DNA of 64,000 nucleotides, from positions 1 through 64,000 of the forward strand of contig JBBATK010000002.1 in assembly GCA_040398805.1 (NCBI GenBank). The letters run 5' to 3'. A program made the position numbers and the translations under genes. The notes under the pieces were generated by a model that was not told where the DNA came from, ran no database searches, and worked only from the letters and a program-made list of their open reading frames with translations. Positions 44,853 through 53,847 of the stretch are shown here, piece by piece (within the stretch, counting starts at the first letter, position 1; each line of letters opens with the position of its first letter). This DNA is from JBBATK01 sp040398805 (GTDB taxonomy: Bacteria > Bacteroidota > Ignavibacteria > Kapaibacteriales > NICIL-2).

Positions 44853-45863
44853 TCAAAGAAAGCGTTGTTTGTCCAGGCCAAGGAACGCGAGCGTGTTGTC
44901 GCACAGCAGGCGTTGCTTCGTGATGCTGCCGAGGGACGACTCCTCGATGAACCTGCCATGATGAAGATCGCCCAAGGGGAAAGGATAATCGGTGCCATAG
45001 CACACGCGGGTATCGCCCATCACATCGAGCACATACTGCAGAGCCCGGAGGTCGTGCGTGATACCGTCCACCCAGAACCTGTCGGTGTACGACAAGGGGT
45101 CGCTGATACCGTGAACATCGCACAGGTCGGGTCGTGCATGCCAACCATGCGATATACGTCCCAAGGTGAACAGGAAGGATCCGCCGGCGTGGGTGAATAA
45201 CACCTTCAATCGCGGGAACCGGTCGAAGATGCCGCCGAAGATCATCGATGTCAATGCCAGGGTCGTCTCCGCGGGCATGCCCACGAGCCACGGGGAGAAA
45301 TACTTCGTCAATCGATCAGCGCCGAGCATCTCCCACGGATGAATGATCAGTCGGCAACCAAGGCGCTCCGCCTCCGCATAGAAAGGATACAGTGCCGGAT
45401 CGTCCAGATTCATACCGTTGATGTTCGAACCGATCTGCAGACCGGGCATGCCGAGCTCGTTGACGCAACGTGACATCTCCTCGATGGCCCGATCGACATC
45501 CTGCATCGGGGCGGTGCCCATGGCGATGAAGCGCTTGGGGTGCCGCGCAACGACATCGGCAAGATGGTCGTTGAGGAAGCGAGACCACTCGTGACCGTGC
45601 GCGGGTTGCGCGAAATAGGAGAAGAGGACGGGGATGGTGTACAGGACACTGACATCAACGTGATGTTCGTCCATGTCTCGCAGCACCCATGCGGCATCCC
45701 AGCAGTTCCGTTGCACCTCGCGGAAGAACACGCCGTCATCGCGCATCATCCGCGCGGCACCGGGCACGTGATGATCGAGCGCGATGAATCCACCATACCC
45801 GTACTTGTCCTTCAGCGAAGGCCATTTCTCGGGCATGAGATGTGCGTGGATATCGATTTTCAT
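44853..45863 (-). CDS. ACMSD-type amidohydrolase (2-amino-3-carboxymuconate semialdehyde decarboxylase)
   Basis: A 336-residue amidohydrolase-fold metalloenzyme. It begins MKIDIHAHLMP (Zn ligands His6 and His8), and has YGYGGFIALDHH, FREVQRNCWD, a third ligand in LIIHPWEM, and the Asp in CYGTDYPFPLG. These, and the length, fit ACMSD, which decarboxylates 2-amino-3-carboxymuconate 6-semialdehyde to 2-aminomuconate semialdehyde. The gene lies 65 bases after the dioxygenase that makes this compound, which strengthens the call. Another decarboxylase of the same superfamily is the alternative. Confidence 0.88.
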   Translation of the reverse strand: MKIDIHAHLMPEKWPSLKDKYGYGGFIALDHHVPGAARMMRDDGVFFREVQRNCWDAAWVLRDMDEHHVDVSVLYTIPVLFSYFAQPAHGHEWSRFLNDHLADVVARHPKRFIAMGTAPMQDVDRAIEEMSRCVNELGMPGLQIGSNINGMNLDDPALYPFYAEAERLGCRLIIHPWEMLGADRLTKYFSPWLVGMPAETTLALTSMIFGGIFDRFPRLKVLFTHAGGSFLFTLGRISHGWHARPDLCDVHGISDPLSYTDRFWVDGITHDLRALQYVLDVMGDTRVCYGTDYPFPLGDLHHGRFIEESSLGSITKQRLLCDNTLAFLGLDKQRFL

Positions 45864-45928
45864 ACGCTTACTGAGTGTGAATGCGGGATCCGACGTGTAG
45901 TCGGGCGGAGTCCGTTACGTTCTCCCGG

Positions 45929-46453
45929 TCATGCGAATTTCTTCGGGGCTTCCATAACAGTTCCGCAGCTCTTGCAGGTGCAATGCTCGGAATTTCCGTA
46001 GAAGCGTTCGAAGATGGGAGGCAGCTGCTTGACGATATCGGTGACGTATTCGAATTCTTCGTAGAGTTTCTCGCCGCAGTTCTCGCAGTACCACTGGAAT
46101 CCGTCCATCTCCTTCGTCTCGCGCTTGCGTTCGATGACGAGTCCCACGGTATTGGCCCCTCGCTGAGGTGAGTGCGGCGTGCGCGGAGGCAACAGGAACA
46201 TGTCACCCTGATGGATATGGATGTCGCGAGGCTTGCCTTCGTCGATGATCTTGACGGTGATATCGCCTTCGAGTTGATAGAACAACTCCTCGCCTTCGTT
46301 GAAGTGATAATCCTTCCGCGAGTTGGGTCCGCCCACGATCATGACGATGAAATCCGTATCCTCATAAATGCACTGGTTGCCGACGGGCGGCTTGAGAAGA
46401 TCACGATGCTCGTCGACCCATGTCTGCAAATGAAAAGCGCCTGCGATAGCCAT
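45929..46453 (-). CDS. 3-Hydroxyanthranilate 3,4-dioxygenase
   Basis: Opens the ring of 3-hydroxyanthranilate, producing 2-amino-3-carboxymuconate semialdehyde, which cyclises to quinolinate unless decarboxylated. The 174-residue cupin has the iron ligands His50, Glu56 (KDYHFNEGEELFYQ) and His94 (PRTPHSP), and the bacterial-type rubredoxin-like second metal site Cys123, Cys126, Cys160 and Cys163 (CENCG, CKSCG). The ATG at 46453 has a GGGAG site. It is followed by the ACMSD-like gene, forming a pair for the lower kynurenine route. Confidence 0.92.
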   Translation of the reverse strand: MAIAGAFHLQTWVDEHRDLLKPPVGNQCIYEDTDFIVMIVGGPNSRKDYHFNEGEELFYQLEGDITVKIIDEGKPRDIHIHQGDMFLLPPRTPHSPQRGANTVGLVIERKRETKEMDGFQWYCENCGEKLYEEFEYVTDIVKQLPPIFERFYGNSEHCTCKSCGTVMEAPKKFA

Positions 46454-46587
46454 TCTTGTTCTCCCGAGAATATGAGCACGTCGTTCGTTTACCGTTGCAC
46501 GGTGGCCGCGGAGGCGCAAAATACCCCGCGGCGCGGAAACGGACGACGTCCGATGAACGCACCGCGACCGAAGGGCCGATAAACACA

Positions 46588-46616
46588 CAAGCCCCACCGC
46601 GGTGCGATGAGGCTTG
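46588..46616 (-). terminator. Probable terminator of the H1-like/DksA gene
   Basis: On the minus strand CAAGCC ... GGCTTG (complement of 46611-46616 and 46588-46593) with an inner CACC-GC-GGTG stem, followed by a TGTGTTT stretch. It lies about 30 bases past the stop at 46643. Confidence 0.45.
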
Positions 46617-46642
46617 CTCGAACTTTCCGATGCGGCGACCGC

Positions 46643-48132
46643 TTACCTTCCCACTCTATCGATGCCGTCCGTAGGACATTGCTGACGGAGTTTCCAGGAC
46701 GCGGAGAGAGTCGTGATGGGCACGGCCATCAGACGCTCACGCGCAATGAGGATGCCGCACTGACGGCAGATGCCGTAGGTCTTCTCGTCGATACGCACCA
46801 TGGCTTCGTCGAGCTTCCGCAGATAATCCGTCGTGCGCTGAATCTGCGCATACGTCTTCTCGCGTTCAACCGCTTCCGATCCCTGCTCGGCCATGTGCAT
46901 GGAATACACGGCAGTCTCTTCCGATGCTTCGTAATTGGTAAGGTCCTCGAGACGCTCCTTCAACATGCGGAGTTCATCGAGGGTCTTCTCCTTTTCGCTC
47001 TCGATCAACGCCTTGAACACCTTAAGATCCTTGTCCGAGTAGCGCACATTGGGCTTCGGCTTTACCGGTTCAGGTGTCGTATACGACGGTGTGGAGAGGA
47101 ACTCGGTGATCTTCGGAGCACTGATCGTCGGTGCCGATTGCGTCCGCTCGAACATCGCTTCGTTCTTCGACGTATCCTTCTTCACGCGCGGCTCAAGCTT
47201 CGGCGTGGCGCGCTCGCTCGGCCTGCGCGAACGGCTTCTCACAGGGCCGTTACCACGAGATAAGACGATCGCCTTCGCCGGTGCGCCTTTCGACGGTGCG
47301 GGGATGGCGACGACATTCTGCGGTGCGGTGGAGGGAACCGTGGGCGACGCTTTCGCAGGCGTCGCTTTCGGTGCAGCCTTCACAGGAGCAGCCTTTGGTG
47401 CCTTGACTACCACGACCTTCTTGGCCACGACCTTCTTGGCCACGACCTTCTTGGCCACGACCTTCTTGGCCACGACCTTNNNNNNNNNNNNNNNNNNNNN
47501 NNNNNNNNNNNNNNNNNNNNNNNNNNNNNNNNNNNNNNNNNNNNNNNNNNNNNNNNNNNNNNNNNNNNNNNNNNNNNNNCCACGACCTTCTTGGCCACGA
47601 CCTTCTTGGCCACGACCTTCTTGGCCACGACCTTCTTGGCGACTACCTTCTTGGCGACACTCTTCTTAGCCACTACCTTCTTTACGACGGCTTTCTTCGC
47701 CGGTGATGATTTGACAACGACTTTCTTCGGAGCGCCTTGTTTCGGAGCCGCCTTCTTGGGAGCGGCTTTCTTACTTGCTTTACTCATCTGACCTTTCTTT
47801 GGTGGTTTTGGCGCGGCCTTCGCGGGCCGCGGTGGTGATTTCTTGACCACCGCCTTCGCTGTCTTCTTCACGCTCTTCGACGTGCTTGGTGTGGCACGTT
47901 TCGGAGCAGCTTTGGCGGTGCTCTTCTTGACCGGTCTTGTCTCAAGCTTCTTGACCGGTTTCTTGGCAACCTTCTTGACGACCTTGGTCGCAGCCTTCTT
48001 CGCTACGGGCTTGGTCGCCTTCGCTTTCCCTGCCGTTTTCTTCGCCTTCTTCGCGGAAGCGGTTGACGGTTTCTTCGACGTTGAATTTACCGTCGTCTTG
48101 TTCTTGGCCACAGGCTTCTTTGTCGTTGCCAT
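46643..48132 (-). CDS. Histone-H1-like Lys-rich tail fused to a DksA/TraR-type domain, interrupted by an assembly gap
   Basis: The N-terminal ~300 residues are a Lys/Ala/Val/Pro tail (AKKAKKTAGKAKATKPVAKK) with tandem KVVAK repeats (15-bp units). The C-terminus is a DksA/TraR-like domain: a coiled-coil hairpin (ESEKEKTLDELRMLKERLEDLTNYE, REKTYAQIQRTTDYLRKLDEAMVRI) and YGICRQCGILIARERL. The second Cys pair of the zinc finger is missing (TTLSASWKL instead of L-C-x-x-C). 100 N at 47480-47579 fall inside the KVVAK repeat; the flanks are in repeat register if 5+15k bases are missing, which also restores the frame (about 464 residues plus 5 per k). A DNA- or RNA-polymerase-binding protein is likely. 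Confidence 0.85.
47480..47579. other. Assembly gap 2 inside a 15-bp tandem repeat
   Basis: 100 N in the KVVAK-coding repeat. The left flank ends ...CACGACCTT and the right begins CCACGACCTT; the unit TTCTTGGCCACGACC is continuous if CTTGG plus whole units are missing. 100 is not 5+15k, so the N count is nominal. Confidence 0.9.
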
Positions 48133-48226
48133 GACGTCTCTCTTGTGAAAGTGTACAGAAGTGGTTTCTTTTAAAACACCCTCCAACCCTTCAACTTTGT
48201 CCCCGCCTCACGAAAAAAAGGTCGCG

Positions 48227-48255
48227 ATTATAGCACCTGCATCACTTGCAGGCAA
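48227..48255 (-). promoter_or_regulatory. Sigma-70-like promoter with a dyad in its spacer
   Basis: On the minus strand TTGCCT (complement of 48250-48255), 17 bases, TATAAT (complement of 48227-48232). CCTGCA-N5-TGCAGG (48236-48252) fills the spacer and overlaps the -35, so it could be an operator. It lies about 95 bases before the start at 48132 and 10 bases after the pntA stop. Confidence 0.6.
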
Positions 48256-48264
48256 CACATAGTT

Positions 48265-49350
48265 TTACACACAGCACGCGCTGAGGATTTCATCGTCTTT
48301 ATGGACTTTAATGCCCTCTTTCGTCACGAAGAGCATCATAAGATTCACAAGATTTTTCGCATACATCTGCGACGCATGGAACGGCATGCTTGCGGGCACA
48401 TTGACGGGTCCGATGATATGAACGCCATTGGCCGTGACCACGGTCTCGCCGGGTTTCGTCTGGAAGGTATTGCCTCCGGTTTCCGCCGCAAGGTCCACGA
48501 TCACCGAACCGTTCTTCATCATGGCGAGCATCTCGTCGGTGATGATCTTCGGAGCGGGCTTGCCGGGAATCGCTGCCGTCGAGATAACGACGTCCGATTG
48601 GGCGATATGCTTTGCCAGTCCTTCCTGTTGTCTCTTTTTCGCTTCTTCGCTCAGCTCTTTGGCGTATCCACCGCTGGTCTCGGTATCCTGTTCACCCAGG
48701 TCGATATCGACGAACTTCGCACCCAAGCTGAGTACCTGTTCACGGACGGCGGGACGCACATCGAAGGCTTCGACGATGGCTCCAAGACGGCGTGCCGTGG
48801 CGATCGCCTGCAAGCCCGCAACACCTGCGCCGATCACCAAGCACTTCGTGGGTGCCAGGGTGCCGGCCGCTGTGACAAGCATGGGGAAGAAACGTCCGCT
48901 GTGATTCGCCGCGGTAAGAACCGCCTTGTAGCCCGCAACGGAGGCCATGGACGAGAGAATGTCCATGCTCTGCGCGCGGCTGATGCGGGGAATAAGCTCG
49001 AGGGCGAATGAGGTGATGTTCTTCGCTTTCAAGGCAGCGATGACATCGGCATTCTTCCAGGCGTTCATCGTACAGATGAGCGTGCTATCGTTCTTCATCG
49101 TTCCTACTTCGCCAATCGTGGGCGCTTGCACCTTGCAGACCACGTCGCTCTGCGCACACACATCGGCGGCCGACCCGAGAACGGTGGCACCGACGGCGGT
49201 GTAGGATGCGTCATCGTAGGCAGCGGCAAGTCCGGCTCCGGATTGGACGTTGACGGAAAAGCCCTTCGCCTTCAATTGCTTCACGGCATCCGGCGTAAGC
49301 GCTACGCGATGCTCGTTGGATTGCGACTCAGTCAGGACGCCGATATTCAT
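48265..49350 (-). CDS. pntA: NAD(P) transhydrogenase subunit alpha, part 1 (NAD-binding dI)
   Basis: The dI domain binds NAD(H) and passes hydride to the NADP domain of the proton-translocating transhydrogenase. 361 residues: the NEHRVALTPDAVKQL motif, a Rossmann fold GAGVAGLQAIATARRLGA with the acidic Asp-Val-Arg (FDVRP) for NAD, and KHIAQSDVVISTAAIPGKPAP typical of PntAA. Alanine dehydrogenase is related but lacks the EDTETSGGYAK-like segment seen here (EQDTETSGGYAKELS). The ATG at 49350 has a GGAG site. The membrane partners (pntAB and pntB) are not adjacent; the neighbour downstream is the H1-like gene. Confidence 0.9.
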   Translation of the reverse strand: MNIGVLTESQSNEHRVALTPDAVKQLKAKGFSVNVQSGAGLAAAYDDASYTAVGATVLGSAADVCAQSDVVCKVQAPTIGEVGTMKNDSTLICTMNAWKNADVIAALKAKNITSFALELIPRISRAQSMDILSSMASVAGYKAVLTAANHSGRFFPMLVTAAGTLAPTKCLVIGAGVAGLQAIATARRLGAIVEAFDVRPAVREQVLSLGAKFVDIDLGEQDTETSGGYAKELSEEAKKRQQEGLAKHIAQSDVVISTAAIPGKPAPKIITDEMLAMMKNGSVIVDLAAETGGNTFQTKPGETVVTANGVHIIGPVNVPASMPFHASQMYAKNLVNLMMLFVTKEGIKVHKDDEILSACCV

Positions 49351-49497
49351 TGGTACTCCAAGAGATTCTAGTATCGAAAAATGCCTTCTGCAAGGCACAA
49401 AAATAGCGACATGGCCGAGATTACGAGGCTCGGCGGGTGCAGAGAATTTCCCACCGAGCGTACGCCGTCGATGAATCTTCAGAGCAGACAATCACCA

Positions 49498-50586
49498 TCA
49501 CCGTAATGTCACGGGATGGTGCTCTCGCGCCACAAGGCGGCCGATGGGCGTTGCAAGCGCGCCGAGGCCATGCGCATGCATGCACTCCTCCACCGCCGAT
49601 GCCTGATCTTCCCGGACCGCGACGAGCAGGCCACCGCTTGTCTGGGGGTCGCACAGCAACGCAAGCCGGGCATAGTGTTCGTCGAACTGCTCGGCCAACG
49701 TCGAGAAATCCGACAGGTTCAATCCGGAGCCATAGCTCAACCAGTTCCGTTTCGTCCCGCCCGGTGTGCATCGAGCTGCGATGTAGTCGTCCAAGTGGGC
49801 GATGCGCGGGAGGGCGTCCACGTTCACTTCGGCGCTGACGTTGCTACCGTTGCACATTTCCAGGAGGTGACCCAGAAGACCGAAGCCGGTGACGTCCGTC
49901 ATGGCGGTCACGCCGTCGATGCGGGCAAGCGCCGCTCCGATGTTGTTGATCCGTGTCATGGATGCCGCAGCCACGCCATGATGTTCAGACTTCAGCGAGC
50001 CGTTCTTTTCCGCGGTGGTGAGGATGCCCACACCCAGACCTTTGGTGAGATACAACAAGCAGCCAGCCTCTGCCGTGGAATTCTGCTTGAGATGCGCAAG
50101 GTCCACGAGCCCGTTCACGGCAAGTCCGAAGATAGGTTCGGGCGAATCGATGCTGTGTCCGCCCGCCAGCGGTATTCCCGCTTCCGCGCACACGGCGCGG
50201 CTGCCGCGGATCACTTCCGAGGCGATCTCCGGAGCCAGCTTATCCACCGTCCACCCCAGGATGGCAATGGCCATGACGGGCGTACCGCCCATGGCGTACA
50301 CATCGCTGATGGCATTGGCCGATGCGATGCGACCGAAGTCGTAGGGATCGTCGACGATGGGCATGAAGAAGTCCGTGGTGCTGATCAGACCTTGGCCGTT
50401 CCCGAGGTCGTACACCGCTGCGTCATCGCGGGTGGAGTTGCCCACGAGCAGGCGCGGACACTCGGGTCCGGCTTCGTTCGTATGAAGGATACGGTCCAAC
50501 ACCGCGGGAGAGAGTTTACAGCCGCAGCCCGCGCCGTGACTGTATTGTGTCAGCCGTATCTCCGGTATACCTGATTTCGTCTCCAT
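49498..50586 (-). CDS. selD: Selenide, water dikinase (SelD)
   Basis: Makes selenophosphate from selenide and ATP for selenocysteine and 2-selenouridine tRNA. The 362-residue protein has LTQYSHGAGCGCKLSP with Cys21 and Lys24 equivalent to E. coli Cys17 and Lys20 (Cys rather than selenocysteine), DDAAVYDLGNGQGLISTTDFFMPIVDDPYDFGRIASANAISDVYAMGG, and GGHSIDSPEPIFGLAVNG, all highly conserved. The ATG at 50586 fits the family N-terminus; 73 open codons upstream overlap the next gene's end and are rejected. No selA, selB or selenouridine synthase lies in the window. Confidence 0.95.
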   Translation of the reverse strand: METKSGIPEIRLTQYSHGAGCGCKLSPAVLDRILHTNEAGPECPRLLVGNSTRDDAAVYDLGNGQGLISTTDFFMPIVDDPYDFGRIASANAISDVYAMGGTPVMAIAILGWTVDKLAPEIASEVIRGSRAVCAEAGIPLAGGHSIDSPEPIFGLAVNGLVDLAHLKQNSTAEAGCLLYLTKGLGVGILTTAEKNGSLKSEHHGVAAASMTRINNIGAALARIDGVTAMTDVTGFGLLGHLLEMCNGSNVSAEVNVDALPRIAHLDDYIAARCTPGGTKRNWLSYGSGLNLSDFSTLAEQFDEHYARLALLCDPQTSGGLLVAVREDQASAVEECMHAHGLGALATPIGRLVAREHHPVTLR

Positions 50587-50617
50587 AGGTTTCCAAGATT
50601 GATTCCTGATGCGGATG

Positions 50618-51910
50618 TCAAGCGGACGGCGCTTCCGGTGCGGAATCCGATCCGTGTTCTTCGGTCGTGATCGGTTGTTCGGGTTTGGATGTTCGCGCCG
50701 ATGCCGCTCGTTGAAGGCGTGCCATGTAGAACCCGTCGGCGTCGTGCTTACCGGGCTCGATGCGTCGTTCCTCCTCCAGCGTCCATTCGCCGGGTGATTG
50801 CGCAAGGAACCACCGCACCTGGTCTTCGCACTCGGCGGGCAGGATGCTGCAGGTGGCGTAGATCACAGCGCCGCCGGGGGCGACCATGGCGGAGTATTGC
50901 CGAAGGATATCACGCTGCATGGTCACGAATCTGTCGATATCCGATGCCGTGATATGCCACTTCGTATCGGGATTACGGCGGAGTACGCCGAGTCCGGAAC
51001 AGGGCACATCGAGCAGCACGCGATCGGCGCTCGCATGTTGACGTTTGATGACCTTCGTCGAGGTGATCGTCCGCGTTTCGATGATACTCACACCGGCACG
51101 CCGCGCCCGCTGAGCCAGGGCCGAAAGCTTCCACTCCTCGGTATCCATGGCGATCACTCTTCCTTTGTTCTTCATGAGCGCCGACAGGTGAAGGGCTTTG
51201 CCGCCGCTTCCGGCACATGCGTCGACGACGCGCATTCCCGGTTCCACCTTGCAGAAAGGAGCGATGCACTGGGATCCAGCATCCTGCACTTCGAAGAGTC
51301 CGTCGCGAAACTCCGGCAGGGTGAACACGTTGAAGTGCCTGCTAAGGACGATGGCGGACTCGCTGAGCGGCGACGCGGAACAGGATAGGTCGCGGTCGCG
51401 CAGGCGGCGTTCCAGTTCCTCGCGGGTGGTCTTGAGCGCATTGGCCCGGAGAACCACCTTGGGCTCCGCGTGCAAGGCATGCACCATGGAATCCCATGCG
51501 GCACCGAACAATTCCGCCCCCATGGCATCGAGCCAATCGGGATAGGAGTACGCAACGGCGCGCGTGGAGCCGGCATCGGTCCAGCGACGTTGCACCGAGG
51601 CGGCTTCCACACGATTCTGGACACTCAGGTATTTGGGAACGTGAAGCGAGTGAAGGATGAGCATCCCTTGCACGAGCTTCAACGCATCCGCAGCGGACTC
51701 GCATTCCCGGATTCCCATGACAACACAGAGCCTGCGGGCGTTACGCACGATGAAGTACAGCGACTCGGCAAAGAAGGACTTCTCTTCGGCGTCCCAATGT
51801 TCGTTGGCTTTGAACCTTTTCTGCACCACGCTGTTGGCAAATCGGCCTTGAGCTACCACCTCGAGGGCGGCATTGGCCAACTCGCGGCATATGTGATCAG
51901 AAACGTTCAT
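50618..51910 (-). CDS. RsmB/NOL1-type rRNA m5C methyltransferase
   Basis: A SAM-dependent RNA cytosine-C5 methyltransferase of the RsmB/Sun/NSUN family, probably acting on 16S rRNA. In 430 residues: an N-terminal NusB-like helical part (about 5-130), the SAM motif DACAGSGGKALHLSA, the catalytic motif VLLDVPCSGLGVLRRNPDTKW with its Cys, and the second Cys in YATCSILPAECEDQV. The start at 51910 (MNVSDHI) gives a family-like N-terminus; 22 more open codons upstream look random. It ends 31 bases before selD, so the two may be co-transcribed. Confidence 0.88.
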   Translation of the reverse strand: MNVSDHICRELANAALEVVAQGRFANSVVQKRFKANEHWDAEEKSFFAESLYFIVRNARRLCVVMGIRECESAADALKLVQGMLILHSLHVPKYLSVQNRVEAASVQRRWTDAGSTRAVAYSYPDWLDAMGAELFGAAWDSMVHALHAEPKVVLRANALKTTREELERRLRDRDLSCSASPLSESAIVLSRHFNVFTLPEFRDGLFEVQDAGSQCIAPFCKVEPGMRVVDACAGSGGKALHLSALMKNKGRVIAMDTEEWKLSALAQRARRAGVSIIETRTITSTKVIKRQHASADRVLLDVPCSGLGVLRRNPDTKWHITASDIDRFVTMQRDILRQYSAMVAPGGAVIYATCSILPAECEDQVRWFLAQSPGEWTLEEERRIEPGKHDADGFYMARLQRAASARTSKPEQPITTEEHGSDSAPEAPSA

Positions 51911-52206
51911 GGGGTGCGGGATGCATGGTGTTTTGCAAGATAGGCACGGGGTGGGGAGTCCGAAGGAAAAACTCATGCCTCCGTCATCGTCGCGCGCCGT
52001 GGCGATGAGCGTTCATGCGATGTCGCCGCTCCGTGTGTTGCCGTTTTTTATGAATTCCGTTCCATGCCTTTTTGGTAGATTTCGCTCCGTACAGTCATGA
52101 TGCGCAACCAATGGTGACGAGTCACCGCCGCCGCATCATGACGTCACGTCGCGCGGTCCACCGTTCCGCGGTTTCACCCTTTGTCTCATTCGTTTTTGGA
52201 GTTGTT

Positions 52207-53223
52207 ATGTCCTTGCGCTCACTGTTGTTCCTGTGTTGTGCCGCGCTGATCATCGGTACGGGTTGCGGCGAGAAGAAAGCCGAGCCTGTGAAGATCGATG
52301 GCATGGAAACGTACACCGACGTGAACACCTCTTTCTCGCTTCGGTATCCCAAGAACTGGGTCGTCAAGAAAACTCCCGGTGAGCGCTTTCTTGCCCTGTC
52401 GAGTGCGGAGGCCGAAGCCCGCTTCGTGGAGTATCAGGATGGTCCGGCCGGTGCGAAGATCGACGTTCATGTCGTTCACATCAAAGACCAACCGCTGGAT
52501 CAATTCATCAACGAGGACAAGATCTTCGATAATTCCGCCTACGCCCCACAGGAGAACGTGACCCTTGGCGGCAATCCTGCCGTCAAGTTGAGCTACTCGG
52601 CGGATGCATCCGACGGGCAGTTGAAGGGTATCAAGCTTTATTCGCTGAAGGATACGGTATTGACCACGCTGGAAATCGCGGCATTCGGCAGCACCTACGA
52701 TGCATATAAACCGCAGATCGACGAGATCCTCTCTTCCTTCGTCTGTGCCGGTCCTACCAAGTTGGCGGATACCAAACCCGATACCGTGAAGGCCGCGCCG
52801 GAGCCGCCCTCAGAGAACTTCATCACGGCACCGGGCATGGGATACAGCATCAGCATTCCCGATAATTTCCGCGCGAAGGGTGTCAAAGCCGCAGGGGCCA
52901 TCGGTGGCAGTGAGTACCTGGGAAGCCGCTTGGATTGCACCATCCGTGTGGACATCCTTGATGCTTCCAAGCAATCGAACCTGGACAAGATCGCCTCGGA
53001 GAACAAGGCACAGTTCAGCGGTGCTTCGCAATCATCCACGACGCTCGGCAACGTCAAGGCATACATGTTCACATACAGTCCTGCACCGGGCATCGGACGC
53101 TATGCGTATTTGTGCGTGAAGGACGGCAAGCTGTATCGCGTGTTCGTCACATGGAACAAGACGGAAGAAGCGGTCTACCTTCCCATCTTCAAGAAGTGCA
53201 TTTCGACCTTCCAATTCAAATAG
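52207..53223 (+). CDS. Outer-surface or periplasmic lipoprotein, duplicated domain
   Basis: A 338-residue protein with a lipoprotein signal peptide: hydrophobic SLLFLCCAALIIGTG followed by Cys20 (lipobox IGTGC) and a charged GEKKAEP linker. Two similar ~150-residue halves follow: FSLRYPKNWVVKK...LEIAAFGSTYDAYKPQIDEILSSF, and YSISIPDNFRAKG...YRVFVTWNKTEEAVYLPIFKKCISTF, a layout resembling PsbP/DUF1795-like lipoproteins. Function unknown. The ATG at 52207 has a GGAG site; 45 codons upstream are open but hold no signal. A strong terminator follows. Confidence 0.8.
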   Translation: MSLRSLLFLCCAALIIGTGCGEKKAEPVKIDGMETYTDVNTSFSLRYPKNWVVKKTPGERFLALSSAEAEARFVEYQDGPAGAKIDVHVVHIKDQPLDQFINEDKIFDNSAYAPQENVTLGGNPAVKLSYSADASDGQLKGIKLYSLKDTVLTTLEIAAFGSTYDAYKPQIDEILSSFVCAGPTKLADTKPDTVKAAPEPPSENFITAPGMGYSISIPDNFRAKGVKAAGAIGGSEYLGSRLDCTIRVDILDASKQSNLDKIASENKAQFSGASQSSTTLGNVKAYMFTYSPAPGIGRYAYLCVKDGKLYRVFVTWNKTEEAVYLPIFKKCISTFQFK

Positions 53224-53244
53224 GTCCTGAATCCACGTCATACG

Positions 53245-53283
53245 AACGGAGATGGGACGACACTCTCATCTCCGTTTTTTTTT
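53245..53283 (+). terminator. Intrinsic terminator directly before the next start codon
   Basis: AACGGAGATG (53245-53254), 12-base loop, CATCTCCGTT (53267-53276), T-run to 53283. The ATG of the next gene is at 53287, four bases later. Confidence 0.85.
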
Positions 53284-53286
53284 GCC

Positions 53287-53832
53287 ATGAACACTTCCAT
53301 CGACACTCCCCTGTTCCGTGAGTCACAGTCTCTGCGACGCTGGCTTCTGTGGCTTCCGTTCTTGGCTCTGACCCTTCTCTTCGTGTGGGGAATCATCCGG
53401 CAGGAAGTCTTTCACACGCCATTCGGCGACAAACCTGCTCCGAGTATCATTCTGGCCGTCCTTGCTCTGTTTATGGGCATTCTTGCATACCTGTTCCTTG
53501 CTGCGCAGTTGGACGTCGAGATCCACAACGACTCGATACGCTACCGTTTCTTCCCGTTCGTCCCTTCATGGCGCACGGTCCGTGCCGTTGATGTGCAAAG
53601 CGCCTATGTCCGCACCTACCATCCCATTCTGGAATACGGCGGCTGGGGCTATCGCGCAATGCCCGGCTTCATGGGTAAAGGGAAGGCCTTGAACATCTCC
53701 GGCAATCAAGGGATACAACTCGTGTTCACGGATGGCGCGCGGTTATTGCTTGGCACCCGTAGGCCTGCGGATGCGAAGCAGGCATTGGAGAAAAGCAGCG
53801 GCCTGTCACCCCTTGTCAAGCCAGACGCCTGA
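53287..53832 (+). CDS. Small two-helix membrane protein
   Basis: A 181-residue protein with two membrane helices (about 19-37, WLLWLPFLALTLLFVWGII, and 53-73, SIILAVLALFMGILAYLFLAA), followed by a cytosolic beta-rich domain (DVEIHNDSIRYRFFPFVPSWRTV, ISGNQGIQLVFTDGARLLLGT) like a bacterial PH-type domain. No enzymatic motif. The start codon lies just after the T-run of a terminator, so it must be expressed by readthrough or from a promoter inside the upstream gene. Convergent with the CoA-transferase gene. Confidence 0.75.
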   Translation: MNTSIDTPLFRESQSLRRWLLWLPFLALTLLFVWGIIRQEVFHTPFGDKPAPSIILAVLALFMGILAYLFLAAQLDVEIHNDSIRYRFFPFVPSWRTVRAVDVQSAYVRTYHPILEYGGWGYRAMPGFMGKGKALNISGNQGIQLVFTDGARLLLGTRRPADAKQALEKSSGLSPLVKPDA

Positions 53833-53847
53833 GCCCTAGTGCATGAC

